A DNA stretch of 64,000 bases from Candidatus Gracilibacteria bacterium (GTDB lineage Bacteria; Patescibacteriota; Gracilibacteria; BD1-5; UBA2023), in contig JAQUAB010000001.1 in NCBI GenBank assembly GCA_028687475.1, forward strand, positions 434,001 through 498,000. The letters are read 5' to 3'. A program made the translations under genes and the position numbers. The notes under the pieces are model-generated. The model was given only the letters and a program-made list of their open reading frames with translations. It had not been told where the DNA came from and searched no databases. This document shows, piece by piece, positions 52,433 to 61,502 of this stretch (position 1 is its first letter; every line of letters begins with the position of its first letter).

Positions 52433-52459
52433 AAATCCCCTCGAATTGAGAGGAAATCT
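52433..52459 (-). terminator. Terminator of the 52489 gene
   Basis: Minus-strand stem CCTCTC-loop-GAGGGG followed by ATTTTT, before the PIF1 gene. Confidence 0.6.
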
Positions 52460-52488
52460 GAGATTTCAGAAATTGAGAATACGGTAAA

Positions 52489-52989
52489 TTACCGTGAAGG
52501 TGGAAATCCAGCAAAATCATCATCTAATCTTTGATAGAAAGATAATCTATACTGTGCAACTCTGTTATCCAATGTAATACTCCCATTAAGACTTAGTCCA
52601 TTCTCAATTCTTCAGCGAATAGTAGTATAAATCTCTTGTAACCTTCATTGAAGTGTCTGTAGCTTTGAATCATCTGGATCAAGTTCTTGGATATCAGAAT
52701 GAATAGATACAGCATTGCTCGACTGAATGATCCCATCCAACATTTGTTCTCTCTCAGGTACCCAAACAATTGGAGCATTCCCTCGCCTTGCATCAATATG
52801 ATTCCCATCTCGTGAATGGATAGTACGAAAAGTATATGCAACAATCTGTGGATATTTCTCGAGAAGACGATCAGTAAATCGAGGATTCTTATTATTTCCG
52901 ATTGCCATGATAACCGAATCTTCTGGTAAGACTCCAAATTGCCTTTTAGCAATATTCATTCCAGTAAAGATATGAGTTTGTTGTGACAT
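52489..52989 (-). CDS. Uncharacterised soluble protein
   Basis: 166 residues. The N-terminus is alpha/beta (GVLPEDSVIMAIGNNKN, YPQIVAYTFRTIHSRDG). The C-terminal part is helical and charged (RRLQEIYTTIRG-type) with two TGA glycines, ending at TAA 52489. No family recognised. It has a promoter 30 bp upstream and a terminator downstream, so it is monocistronic. Confidence 0.6.
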
Positions 52990-53017
52990 ATTCTATAAAT
53001 AATAAATAGTAATAATT

Positions 53018-53044
53018 ACTATATACCATATTAAAATATGTCAA
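53018..53044 (-). promoter_or_regulatory. Promoter of the 52989 gene
   Basis: Minus-strand TTGACA (53039-53044) and TATAGT (53018-53023) with a 15-bp spacer, abutting the nrdG stop. Confidence 0.55.
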
Positions 53045-53045
53045 G

Positions 53046-53747
53046 TTATTTTCTTACCGTGCAGTGTAGTCATTTTCGATTAACCTCATTCGCAATACTC
53101 ACCAATTTTTCTTCTGTAAAACTGGAACCAACAAAACTCAGATCAAGAACCTCTCCAGGACGATAGTTCTGGAGATAATATGCTTTCGCACCCTGAATAT
53201 ATGATGCTATCTCGAGAATATCTTCCTGAGAATGTACACCATCAATTACCGTCGTACGAAATTCATAATCAGGAGCGGAATCAATAATAAGCTTTATACT
53301 TTCCTGATATTTCGAAATCTCAATATCTCTTCCCGTAATCTCCTGATATTTACTCCAAATATGCTTCACATCCATAGCAACATAATCGATAAGATTTTTT
53401 TCAAGAAGATGAGCGAGTATTTCTGGATGACTCCCGTTCGTATCGAGCTTCACGAGGAATCCAAGCTCCTTGATCCGCCGACAGAAATCAGGTAAATCCT
53501 GATGCATCGTCGGCTCTCCGCCACAGATAGAAACCGCGTCGAGAATCCCTTGTCGCTTCTTGAGAAAGTCGAAGAACTCTCGTTCCTCCAGAAAAGATGC
53601 CTTGATAGAGAGAAGTTTCTCAGGAAGCACGAATTCTGGATTGTGACAGAATCCACAGCGAAGATTGCATCCGGGAGTGAAGACGACACAAGCGACTTTT
53701 CCCGGATAATCAAGAAGTGAGAGCTTCTGAAGTCCAGATACTAACAT
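53046..53747 (-). CDS. nrdG: Anaerobic ribonucleotide reductase activating protein (radical SAM)
   Basis: 233 residues. The radical-SAM cluster motif is CNLRCGFC (CxxxCxxC), with SICGGEPTMHQD supplying the GGE strand for SAM binding. The remaining barrel strands follow (VKLDTNGSHPEILAHLLEKN, DYVAMDVKHIW). It uses SAM to create the glycyl radical on NrdD. It overlaps the separately encoded NrdD tail by 7 bp, so the radical site and its activase are translationally coupled. The C-terminus passes one TGA to TAA 53046. Confidence 0.9.
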
Positions 53748-53923
53748 GCGCACGCTTGGTTACTCATACTCTCTTTCTCATCGAAATACTTCCGCGTGTA
53801 GAACTCGGATTTTTTTCCTTTGTTGAACTGTGTTACTGGGCGATAGTAACCCATGACACGAGTGTAGATCTCACAGCGAGTTCGCTCGATCTTGTTGCCA
53901 TTGGCATCGAAGAAGTGGTCCAT
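53741..53923 (-). CDS. Separately encoded glycyl-radical tail of NrdD
   Basis: 60 residues. The sequence EIYTRVMGYYRPVTQFNKGK matches the C-terminal glycyl-radical loop of class III ribonucleotide reductase (RVxGYYRPV.W.NxGK), with Gly25 (codon GGT, not TGA) as the candidate radical glycine. The main NrdD polypeptide at 54197 stops just before this part. The tail should therefore dock on NrdD as a detachable radical module, or be the remainder of a gene broken by repeat insertion. It overlaps nrdG by 7 bp, ending in ACAC-TAG. Confidence 0.72.
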   Translation of the reverse strand: MDHFFDANGNKIERTRCEIYTRVMGYYRPVTQFNKGKKSEFYTRKYFDEKESMSNQACAC

Positions 53924-54196
53924 AGAAAAGAGGGGTGAAAGAGTAAGAATTTGAAAATGTATAGGTATTCTTCCTTATGCAAATTTTTCGTATTTGTCAG
54001 TGCAGATTTCTGTGAAGAAATGCAAACTGTTTGAGTGAGGTACGAACGAGTTTTTGCATTTTAGGAAATCAAACTCGTACAAATACCAAAATGAAGCATG
54101 GAAGATTTGGAAAGATTTTTGGTACTTTTGGTCTCACAAAAGTACGCTCAGATTCAGAAATACTGGATTGCTTCATTCTTCGCAATGACAGGAACT
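53924..54196. repeat. Structured repeat-containing insertion between NrdD and its tail
   Basis: 273 bp without a convincing gene. It contains a perfect 9-bp hairpin GTACTTTTG-gtctca-CAAAAGTAC (54122-54145). At 54163-54192 it contains CTGGATTGCTTCATTCTTCGCAATGACA, resembling the half-repeat at 60067-60099. Its position exactly between the zinc motif and the glycyl-radical motif of NrdD suggests that insertion split the gene. Confidence 0.6.
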
Positions 54197-56401
54197 TTAT
54201 AGCAAGATTGTTTCGAGTTCCTGTTTTTTCTCAGCATCCGCCGTGTATGGGGCTCGGGCATTCATATCGAATTTCTGACCAGTGAATCCGATCTCTGCAT
54301 CACATTTCGGACAAAAATCATGCTCTCCATTGACGTAGCCATGCTTCGGACAGATGGAGAATGTCGGTGTCACTGTGATATATGGGAGCTGGTAGTTCTC
54401 GATCACTTTTCGTATGAAGTTCTTGCACGCCGTAGCATCAGAAATTCGCTCTCCCATGTAGAGATGTAGAACCGTTCCTCCGGTATACTTGCACTGGAGA
54501 TCATTCTGATAGTCGAGCGCTTCGAAGGCATCGTCTGTGAAGTTCACAGGAATCTGTGTCGAATTCGTGTAGTATGGATTCACTTCCGTCCCTGCCTGGA
54601 ACATTTCTGGATGCTGACGCTTGTCTTCACGGGCAAATCGGTAGGTCGTTCCCTCTGCGGGTGTTGCTTCGAGGTTGTACATGTTTCCTGTTTCTTCTTG
54701 ATATTGTTTCAGAACTTCTCGCATCATGTCGAGAATCTCAGTGGCGAATGCGCGACCGAAGTCTGTGGTGATATCTTCCTTCCCGTTTGTGAAGTTCATG
54801 ATCGCTTCATTCATCCCATTGAGCCCAATCGTAGAAAAATGGTTTCGGAAGGAACGAAGATACCGGTAGGTGTATGGATAGAGTCACTTTCCGAGCCACT
54901 CAGAGAGCACCTTACGCTTGATCTCGAGGGAGGTTTTCGCGAGATCCATGAGCTCATAGACTCGGAGTTTGAATCCTTCTTTATCGCCTCTATGGAGGTA
55001 TCCGATACGCGCCATATTAATAGTCACCACTCCAATAGAACCGGTCATTTCTGCAGAACCGAAGAGTCCATTTCCTCGCTTCATGAGTTCTCTGAGATCG
55101 AGCTGGAGACGGCAACACATCGATCGTACCGCTCCTGGCTTGTAGGCATCAGGATTCTCGACGCGCATCATATTCCCATTCTTATCAGGAACTCGCTTGT
55201 ACTGAGAACCGATGAAGTTCTGGAAGTATGGGAGTCCGTATTTCGCCGTCACATCGAAGAGTGAATTCACTGCCTCGCTTTCCCATGGAAAATCTGGAGT
55301 GATATTGTACGTCGGGATTGGGAATGTGAAGGCTCGTCCACGATAGTCCCCTTCACTGTAGACCTGGAGAAGTGCTCGATTCACTACCTCACGTTCCCTA
55401 TCGAGTTCTCCATAGGTTTTCGAGTAAAGTCACTTCTCATATCCTCCGAGATGGAGTGCTTTATCGGTAAGGTCTTCTGGACATGACCAATCGAGTGTAA
55501 TATTCGTGAATGGTGTCTGCGTTCCCCACCTGGATGGGACATTAAGCCCAAAAACGAAATTCTGCATCTGTTGAAGTACATAATTATACGTCTTGTCTTC
55601 GATATATTTTTCCTTCATTGCTTCGCTCGGGAAACTCATCTGATTCTTCTCGATATCCTCTCGGATCTCCTCACTGTACTTGTGCACAAATGGTGAGAGG
55701 TAAGTATCGAATGATGAGAATGCTTGAGCTCCTGCCCACTCATTCTGGAGTGTGCCAAGGAAGTTAATCATCTGATTCACGGCAGCCTGGAGGTTTTTTG
55801 GCGGTGCGGATTCGATACGGTTCGGCATACCATTGAACCCTTCTTCGAGAAGTTGTCTCAGGCTCCATCCGGCACAGTATCCACAGAACATATCGAGATC
55901 ATGGATGTGATAGTCTCCATTTCGGTGCGCATTCCCGACTTCTTTCGGATAGATATGTGAGAGCCAATAACTCGCTGTCATCTTTCCTGAGGTATTCAGG
56001 ATAAGTCCTCCGAGAGAGTATCCAGAATTCGCATTCGCATTCACGCGCCAATCGCTCTTCTCGAGGTATTCTTCGAGCGTCTTCCCCACTTCGAGCATGA
56101 TCTGTGTATCGTCTCGTGCCTCGGTTCGCTTTGCTCGATAGAGGATATAGGCCTTTGCGACGGTATCATGCTCATGCTTGATGAGGACTTCTTCGATAAT
56201 ATCCTGAATCTGTTCCACTGTTGGGATATCATCTCCGTGACGAAATTCTGTCAAATCCACCACCTCATCCACCATGTTCGGAAGCGTCGAAAAATCACTC
56301 CCACCAACCGCTCGAATTGCTTTTTCTATTGCGAATTCTATCTTGATCCGCTCGAATGTTACGATGGTACTATTTCGTTTTTTTATCTTGTAGATTGCCA
56401 T
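54197..56401 (-). CDS. nrdD: Anaerobic (class III) ribonucleoside-triphosphate reductase, main part without radical tail
   Basis: 734 residues. An N-terminal ATP-cone (KKRNSTIVTFERIKIEFAIE, residues 1-90) for allosteric control is followed by the ten-stranded barrel: SGYSLGGLILNTSGKMTASY, HIHDLDMFCGYCAGWSL, RLQLDLRELMKRGNGLFGS. A C-terminal zinc site reads CPKHGYVNGEHDFCPKC (684-700). The frame ends by a genuine TAA 34 residues later, before the expected RVxGYYRPV radical loop, which is encoded separately at 53741. Several TGA glycines. NrdR-like boxes lie at its promoter. The product makes deoxyribonucleotides without oxygen. Confidence 0.93.
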
Positions 56402-56425
56402 AACACAAAAAGAGTAAATTAAAAT

Positions 56426-56441
56426 TATCAATATATAGTTA
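56426..56441 (-). promoter_or_regulatory. NrdR-box-like site A
   Basis: TATCAATATATAGTTA, close to the NrdR consensus ACACwATATATwGTGT, 25 bp upstream of the nrdD start. Pairs with box B 33 bp away, about three helical turns. Confidence 0.6.
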
Positions 56442-56458
56442 CTCAAGCTAACTAACAA

Positions 56459-56474
56459 ACACAATATATAGTTT
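56459..56474 (-). promoter_or_regulatory. NrdR-box-like site B over the nrdD promoter
   Basis: ACACAATATATAGTTT. The minus-strand -10 (TATATT) lies inside this box, with TTGCTT 17 bp upstream at about 56486-56491, so a bound NrdR would block polymerase. Confidence 0.68.
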
Positions 56475-56502
56475 ATATGATGAAAAAGCAATTCATTTTC
56501 GA

Positions 56503-56535
56503 AAAAAGTCGACCATTTTTCTGGATCGACTTTTT
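56503..56535. other. 10-bp hairpin with flanking A/T runs
   Basis: AAAAAGTCGA/TCGACTTTTT with a 13-nt loop; it can terminate transcripts on either strand. It lies between two NrdR-box pairs, about 85 bp downstream of pair C/D on the minus strand, with no convincing gene in between. Confidence 0.6.
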
Positions 56536-56618
56536 CGCGGAGTATGAGGAAGCCACGTATCAGCTATTTGGACTTTCTCTATTTCTCTACTGAAATATAC
56601 TCTCTCTTTATTTTAATA

Positions 56619-56634
56619 ACACAATATATTGATA
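56619..56634 (-). promoter_or_regulatory. NrdR-box-like site C
   Basis: ACACAATATATTGATA, identical to box D, 160 bp upstream of box B. Confidence 0.6.
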
Positions 56635-56651
56635 CTTATTATCATAATAGA

Positions 56652-56667
56652 ACACAATATATTGATA
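56652..56667 (-). promoter_or_regulatory. NrdR-box-like site D
   Basis: ACACAATATATTGATA, 33 bp from box C, the same spacing as A to B. It is 14 bp from the stop of the FemAB-like gene. Confidence 0.6.
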
Positions 56668-56680
56668 AATAACCTAACCA

Positions 56681-57526
56681 TTAAAAAAACCGGAAATACG
56701 CCTTCGGAAACGAAAGTCCGAAATCGATGAAGTTTTTCTTGAATTCCGTATATCATTTCTGTTCGTTCGGTCCTCACTTCTGTCGGAGTTGATCGAAAGA
56801 GAGATACTTGACACCTCGCGCAAGAGAATCCTTGTACCATTCATCGATAAGGCCTGTACCTCACTGTATCGGATATGCATCCTTACCAGTAAATGCTGAG
56901 AGATGTACGGAATGATCTCCGTTGAAGTCATGCACAGAAAGTCCTGCAACCGCTTTTCCAGAAGTATCATAACAGAGCCATTGTCGAATACTTTCTCCAC
57001 CAATAGAAGTGATTTTTTTGTAGTACGAAATATAGTCGCTTTTGTACCAATGTTTCACTTTTGTCGCACGAAATGCTTCTACATATTCAGCTGCTGATAC
57101 TGCCTTTACAACACCTCCAGAAACAAGGAATTTCTTGCGAGCACGTCGAGCACGTTCGTTCCATTTTTTCGGATAGTTCTCATCTTCGAGAAGTGAATAT
57201 CCCGTCTCTTGAAAATGATCTGTGAGATAGAGTCGTCTCCATCATTTTGGTGCTTCGGTGCGAGAATATGGTATCCATGCGATCATCCCATGCTTCACGC
57301 CAAGCGTCGAACGAAGCATCTCAATATCTGGTTCCACATCCGTTCGTTCATACTTGATAATAGCCACCGTATTGCCGAAAAGTTTTTTCTTCCAAGCAAA
57401 TTGAGGTGGATGATTGATATCAAAAGTGGTGAGTCCACATGACTCGAGGTATTTTCGATATGTTGCTGAACCAGTACGGTGATAGTAGAAATCCTTCGGA
57501 TATTCGTGGGGTTGGAGTTGAATCAT
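56681..57526 (-). CDS. FemAB/GNAT-like acyl- or aminoacyltransferase
   Basis: 281 residues. The fold reads as a GNAT-type transferase with FemAB features: WNERARRARKKFLVSGGVVK in the first half, then HSVHLSAFTGKDAYPIQGGT and a conserved end (GYTEFKKNFIDFGLSFPKAY). FemAB proteins add amino acids to peptidoglycan bridges or modify lipids. Four TGA glycines, three in the last 60 residues. It lies between rnc and the nrd regulatory region on the same strand as both. Confidence 0.66.
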
Positions 57527-57570
57527 GTTGAGACTATAACAGAATCAGAAAAGAAAAGCAAAAGTTGAAA

Positions 57571-58341
57571 CTATTTCCCATACGTTTTCTTCGGAAGTGT
57601 AATTTTTCATTCCCATTCTTTTCTCTGAGAAATCGACTTTTCTGCAGCATCTTGTTCAGCTTTTTTCTTGCTCGTTCATTTTCCTTGACCAAGAATAACG
57701 GTTCCCAGTGTTGCATCGATAATATACGTCTTGTTGTGATCTGCTCCTTCCTCTGCAATAACGGTATATACTGGAATAATTCCCCAGAGAGCTTGGGTAA
57801 TTTCCTGGAGGTATGATTTCGGATCGACATAGAGTCCATTCTCGAGAATATGATCGAGTGTCGAGAAAATATGTTTCTGAATAAAAGCATCGGCAATCTC
57901 AAATCCCTGATCGAGATACAGCGCTCCGATCAATGCTTCCAGCGTATTCGCGAGAATATAGGCATTTTCTTGTCCACCAGCAAGTGATTCCCCTCGAGAA
58001 AGCTGAATTGCTTCTGTAACAGTCAAACGCTTCGCTATCTCTGCGAGATTACGTCCACGTACGAGCGCAGAACGAATATCTGTGAGTTCCCCTTCTGGTT
58101 TTTCTGGGAAATGAAAAAAGAGTGCCCTCGTCACAGAAAGTTCAAGAACAGCATCACCGAGATATTCGAGTCGCTCATTGGATTCAGAATAGCCTGTCTG
58201 TGATTCATTCAGAACCGAACGATGCACACAAGCAAGCACATAAAGAGATATATCTTTCGGCTGTATCTGAAGCGAAGTGAGAAGCGATTCTACCTTCGAT
58301 TCAAACACATCTCGATCAAAACGAAGAGAAGTGCGGGTCAT
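57571..58341 (-). CDS. rnc: Ribonuclease III
   Basis: 256 residues. Catalytic signature ERLEYLGDAVLEL, with DIRSALVRGRNLAEIAKRL and the second acidic cluster ANTLEALIGALYLDQG, then a dsRNA-binding domain (PKSYLQEITQALWGIIPVYT, GTSKKKAEQDAA). It cuts double-stranded rRNA precursors and structured mRNAs as a dimer. TGA glycines occur in the dsRBD (GKGTSKKK) and near the end. It lies downstream of nusB by 26 bp in the ribosomal cluster. Confidence 0.95.
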
Positions 58342-58367
58342 AATAAAAAATTAGGACTAAAAGGGAT

Positions 58368-58829
58368 TTATTTAAATACTCGAAACTTTACATTTTTCTT
58401 TTCTGCAAGGATTTTCTCGCGTTCCTTCAGAAATGTAGAAAGTGCACCATTGATGAATCCTTTTCCATGATCATCGGAAAAACGTTTCGCAAGCTCAATT
58501 GCTTCATTCACACTGACCGATTCAGGAATACCAAGATTCTGCGCATACAGAATCTCAGAAAGTGCAATCATCAGAATCAATATATGAAGTACTGGCATCG
58601 TTGCCAGATCAAACTTCGGAGCAAGATGACTGATAATCGAGAGAAGTTCTGCTTCATGTGGCAAAATCACACCTTCAAGCATATCGACATATGAGTACTC
58701 AAAAGAATCAGGAGTATCCCCCTGAAAGAAACTCTCCGTGAAAGTTGCACGATCATAAGAAGAACCGAGCTCTGCGCGAGCATAGAGAGCCTGAAGAAGA
58801 TACTCACGAGTACGACGACGAGAAACCAT
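58368..58829 (-). CDS. nusB: Transcription antitermination factor NusB
   Basis: 153 residues, all helical. [18 protein letters not shown] at the start and [20 protein letters not shown] plus [20 protein letters not shown] at the end are the NusB blocks; the last one binds boxA RNA with NusE. ATG 58829 is used rather than the upstream TTG. It joins the ribosomal protein and rnc genes, consistent with an rRNA-maturation operon. No TGA. Confidence 0.92.
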   Translation of the reverse strand: MVSRRRTREYLLQALYARAELGSSYDRATFTESFFQGDTPDSFEYSYVDMLEGVILPHEAELLSIISHLAPKFDLATMPVLHILILMIALSEILYAQNLGIPESVSVNEAIELAKRFSDDHGKGFINGALSTFLKEREKILAEKKNVKFRVFK

Positions 58830-58867
58830 AACCAAAGCTTTAGAAAATAAGTCCCATTCTGGAAAAC

Positions 58868-58894
58868 AAAAAGAAGCCTAAAAGCTTCTCTTTT
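58868..58894 (-). terminator. Terminator after rpmF
   Basis: Minus-strand AAAAGAGAAGC-loop-GCTTCTTTTTG, between rpmF and nusB. Confidence 0.6.
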
Positions 58895-58900
58895 GTCGTA

Positions 58901-59137
58901 TTAGGCACGAATTTTTGTAGGAGTCTTCCCTTTTCCTGTTCGGATAGAGATAACTTTTCGTCCCTTGTATTCACCAGTAATTGGAGATGCAAAGTGAGAA
59001 AGAGCTGTTGCTTCACCTGCTTCATTGTATTGAAGTGATACAAGATCCTTAAGACGTTTTGCATTGAGCTTGAGCCAAGCAGAATAACGCTTTTTTCCGC
59101 GAACTTTTGAGAGTTGTTGCTGAGGAGAGATAGTCAT
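58901..59137 (-). CDS. rpmF: Divergent, zinc-free large-subunit protein bL32
   Basis: 78 residues. The pattern matches bL32: basic N-terminus and SKVRGKKRYSAWLKL in place of the family SK.RR.KRR.HWKL, then a C-terminal GEYKGRKVI matching the family GYYKGREVI. The usual four zinc cysteines (CPxCG, CP.CG) are replaced by non-cysteine residues, so this would be a C-minus form. It lies between rpmA and nusB. I am fairly but not fully sure of the family. Confidence 0.72.
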   Translation of the reverse strand: MTISPQQQLSKVRGKKRYSAWLKLNAKRLKDLVSLQYNEAGEATALSHFASPITGEYKGRKVISIRTGKGKTPTKIRA

Positions 59138-59144
59138 AAGAAGA

Positions 59145-59172
59145 ATTATTAATAATTAATAATTAATAATTA
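59145..59172. repeat. TAATAATTA-type tandem repeat
   Basis: About three copies of a 9-nt TAATAATTA unit between rpmF and rpmA, followed by further TTCATTG/TTAATTATTAA sequence at 59184-59214 similar to the 3101 tandem. Confidence 0.65.
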
Positions 59173-59216
59173 AGGAACTCTATAGTGTTCATTGTTAATT
59201 ATTAATCGTTCATTGT

Positions 59217-59489
59217 TTACACAACCGAAACGTAAATATCACGATATACACGCCCGTCGAAACGAGTACGACGCTTCTCTTGGAAGCTCACTACACCATC
59301 ACGAACTGCGAAAAGTGTGAAATCATCACCCTGAGCAACTCCATTACCAGCCCAGAAAGTATTTCCTTTCTGACGAATAATGATGTTTCCAGAAAATGCT
59401 GGTTGTCCACCGTAGATCTTTACGCCAAGTCTTTTGGCAACCGAGTCACGACCATTGGCGGTCGAACCCATCGCTTTTTTATGAGCCAT
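59217..59489 (-). CDS. rpmA: Ribosomal protein bL27
   Basis: 90 residues. [20 protein letters not shown] is the bL27 start (usual AHKKAGGSTRNGRDS), and [20 protein letters not shown] matches the later block. The N-terminal tail reaches the peptidyl-transferase centre in other bacteria. It follows rpsG on the minus strand and is separated from bL32 by a short AT-rich repeat tract. No TGA. Confidence 0.94.
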   Translation of the reverse strand: MAHKKAMGSTANGRDSVAKRLGVKIYGGQPAFSGNIIIRQKGNTFWAGNGVAQGDDFTLFAVRDGVVSFQEKRRTRFDGRVYRDIYVSVV

Positions 59490-59534
59490 ATCCTATAATT
59501 GTTAATTTTTAATTACTAATTTGTTAATTATTGA

Positions 59535-59990
59535 CTATCTGTTGTTTGCAAAACGAGCAAATGCCTTGTTCGCCTCAGCCATCTTGTAGACATCAAGTTT
59601 TTTCTTGACAGCTGTACCAGTTTCAGTAGCAGCATCGATAAACTCTTGTGCAAGGAAGTGAGAGAAATCTTTTCCACTCTTTCCACGAGCTGCCGCAAGA
59701 ATCCAACGAGATGCAAGAGCAAATGAACGTCCTGGAGGAACTTCAGTTGGTACTTGGTAGATAGCACCACCAACGCGCTTTGGACGACATTCGATCTTTG
59801 GCATAGTATTATCAATTGCCTTGTCGAATACTTCCTCAGGATTTGTATATCCCTTTTCACGGAGGATATCAAAAGTCTGATTCAGAATCTTAAACGCGAG
59901 AGTTTTTTTACCTTCTTTCATGACATAGTTCACGAACTTTGAGAGTCGTTCGTTCTTTGTTGTGAATGCTACGCTTCCTTTTGTACTCAT
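59535..59990 (-). CDS. rpsG: Ribosomal protein uS7
   Basis: 151 residues. KFVNYVMKEGKKTLAFKILN and PEEVFDKAIDNTMPKIECRP followed by KRVGGAIYQVPTEVPPGRSF are the S7 blocks that nucleate the 30S head. Normal length. It lies between rpsL and rpmA on the minus strand. No TGA codon. Confidence 0.96.
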   Translation of the reverse strand: MSTKGSVAFTTKNERLSKFVNYVMKEGKKTLAFKILNQTFDILREKGYTNPEEVFDKAIDNTMPKIECRPKRVGGAIYQVPTEVPPGRSFALASRWILAAARGKSGKDFSHFLAQEFIDAATETGTAVKKKLDVYKMAEANKAFARFANNR

Positions 59991-60031
59991 AATTGAGAGA
60001 TTAATAGTTTAATAGTTTATTGATTTTTGGT

Positions 60032-60099
60032 TTTGTCATTCTCCGAAGGAGAATCCCTTTTTATAACTGGATTGCCACGCTTCGCTCGCAATGACAAAG
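60032..60099. repeat. Dispersed palindromic repeat, copy 4, between rpsL and rpsG
   Basis: TTTGTCATTCTCCGAAGGAG at one end and CTTCGCTCGCAATGACAAAG at the other, about 70 bp. The second half (CTGGATTGCCACGCTTCGCTC...) belongs to a widespread family of bacterial GTCATTGCGA repeats and is similar to the 54163 segment. Confidence 0.6.
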
Positions 60100-60110
60100 A
60101 CCACCTATAT

Positions 60111-60530
60111 CTATTTCTTTGCCTTTGGTTTCTTAGTACCGTAAAGGCTTCGTCCTTGTCCACGCTTATCAACACCCTGACAGTCGAGAACACCACGTAC
60201 GATATGGTATCGTACACCTGGAAGATCCTTCACACGACCACCACGAAGCATAACCACTGAGTGTTCTTGAAGATTGTGTCCTTCACCTCCGATATATGAT
60301 ATAACCTCATAACCGTTTGTGAGACGAACCTTTGCTACCTTTCGGAGGGCAGAGTTTGGCTTTTTTGGAGTACTTGTATACACCTTGAGACAAACACCAC
60401 GACGCTGTGGAGCAGAAAGTGGGCTCATTTCTTTTTTCAAAGTATTTTTGTTGAACTGAAGAGCTGGAGATTTACTCTTGCGAGTTTTATCTTTTCGCTT
60501 CTTGTGAACAAGTTGATTGATAGTAGGCAT
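60111..60530 (-). CDS. rpsL: Ribosomal protein uS12
   Basis: 139 residues. The conserved loop [20 protein letters not shown] holds the streptomycin-related lysine (wild-type KPNSA form), and [20 protein letters not shown], then [12 protein letters not shown], are the other signature blocks. It checks codon-anticodon pairing in the decoding centre. No TGA. It follows rpsI on the minus strand. Confidence 0.97.
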   Translation of the reverse strand: MPTINQLVHKKRKDKTRKSKSPALQFNKNTLKKEMSPLSAPQRRGVCLKVYTSTPKKPNSALRKVAKVRLTNGYEVISYIGGEGHNLQEHSVVMLRGGRVKDLPGVRYHIVRGVLDCQGVDKRGQGRSLYGTKKPKAKK

Positions 60531-60544
60531 AAATAAAGTTATAA

Positions 60545-60566
60545 GTTATGAGTTATGAGCTATGAG
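60545..60566. repeat. Heptamer TTATGAG-type repeat upstream of rpsL
   Basis: TTATGAG repeated and decayed (TTATAAG TTATGAG TTATGAG CTATGAG) with complementary TCATATCTTAT nearby; the intergenic stretch has no gene. Confidence 0.5.
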
Positions 60567-60617
60567 ATGCTTAAGAAATTACATCTTATATCTCATATCT
60601 TATCGTTTCTAGTTGGA

Positions 60618-61013
60618 TTAACGCTTTGACCAAGATGGACCCTTACGAGCCTTATGAAGACCTGGTTTCTTACGTTCAACCTTACGTGAATCTCGAGTGA
60701 GAAGTCCAGCACCCTTGAGTGCCTTACGAAGATTCTCATCGTTCACTACGAGAGCACGAGCGATAGCGTGGCGAATTGCTTCTGCCTGAGCATTCTCTCC
60801 TGATCCTGATACCTTTACATCAAAGTGAAATGCATCGAATACACCAGCAGTCTTGAGTGGAGAGTAAATCTTGTGAAAAAGATCTGCTCGTTTTACGTAT
60901 GATTCGAGTGCTGCACCGTTGGCAGTATTTTCACCCTTTCCTGTATAGAGGCGGATTTCAGCGACTGCAGTCTTTCGGCGACCAACAGCGTATGCGTATT
61001 TTTTCTCTGACAT
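60618..61013 (-). CDS. rpsI: Ribosomal protein uS9
   Basis: 131 residues. YAVGRRKTAVAEIRLYTGKG and the C-terminal KPGLHKARKGPSWSKR (basic tail reaching the P site) are the S9 signature. It forms the usual L13-S9 pair with rplM upstream. No TGA. Confidence 0.96.
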   Translation of the reverse strand: MSEKKYAYAVGRRKTAVAEIRLYTGKGENTANGAALESYVKRADLFHKIYSPLKTAGVFDAFHFDVKVSGSGENAQAEAIRHAIARALVVNDENLRKALKGAGLLTRDSRKVERKKPGLHKARKGPSWSKR

Positions 61014-61035
61014 AATAGTAAGGTTTTAGGAGAAC

Positions 61036-61467
61036 TTATAAAGTAATAGTTTCAGGTTTCTGTGCAGCAAACTCATGTTCAGTACCAACAACGAGCTTGA
61101 GACGGATAGACATATCGCTCTTAAGACGATTTTTTGGAAGCATACCTTCGATTGCATGACGAAGAATATGAGTTGGGTTTTTTGTTCGCATCTTTGAGAA
61201 AACTGTCTCCTTGAGACCACCCATGTATTGAGAGTGTGAGCGGTACATTTTCACTGATTCTTTTGTACCAGTAACAGCGATTTTCTCAGCATTGATAACA
61301 ATAACATTAGCACCGTTATCGATGTGTGGAGTGAAATCTACGCGATCACGACCAGAGATGAGACGAGCTACACCCGTTGCGAGACGACCAAGATTTTTTC
61401 CATTAGCATCGACGACGTACCATTTACGTTCGTTTCCAAGGAGTTGTTTTGCGACAAGAGTTTTCAT
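61036..61467 (-). CDS. rplM: Ribosomal protein uL13
   Basis: 143 residues. RKWYVVDANGKNLGRLATGV and HIDNGANVIVINAEKIAVTG, then RSHSQYMGGLKE and HAIEGMLPKNRLKS, are L13 blocks. It precedes rpsI in the normal L13-S9 order. No TGA. Confidence 0.96.
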   Translation of the reverse strand: MKTLVAKQLLGNERKWYVVDANGKNLGRLATGVARLISGRDRVDFTPHIDNGANVIVINAEKIAVTGTKESVKMYRSHSQYMGGLKETVFSKMRTKNPTHILRHAIEGMLPKNRLKSDMSIRLKLVVGTEHEFAAQKPETITL

Positions 61468-61502
61468 AGAATTATGAGATTTTAGATTTAGATTGAGAGG
61501 GA

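Noticed and set aside
56480-56647. 55-codon plus-strand frame between the NrdR-like boxes
   Set aside because: It spans the terminator hairpin and NrdR-box-like sites C; hydrophobic, no homology, probably non-coding, though not excluded.
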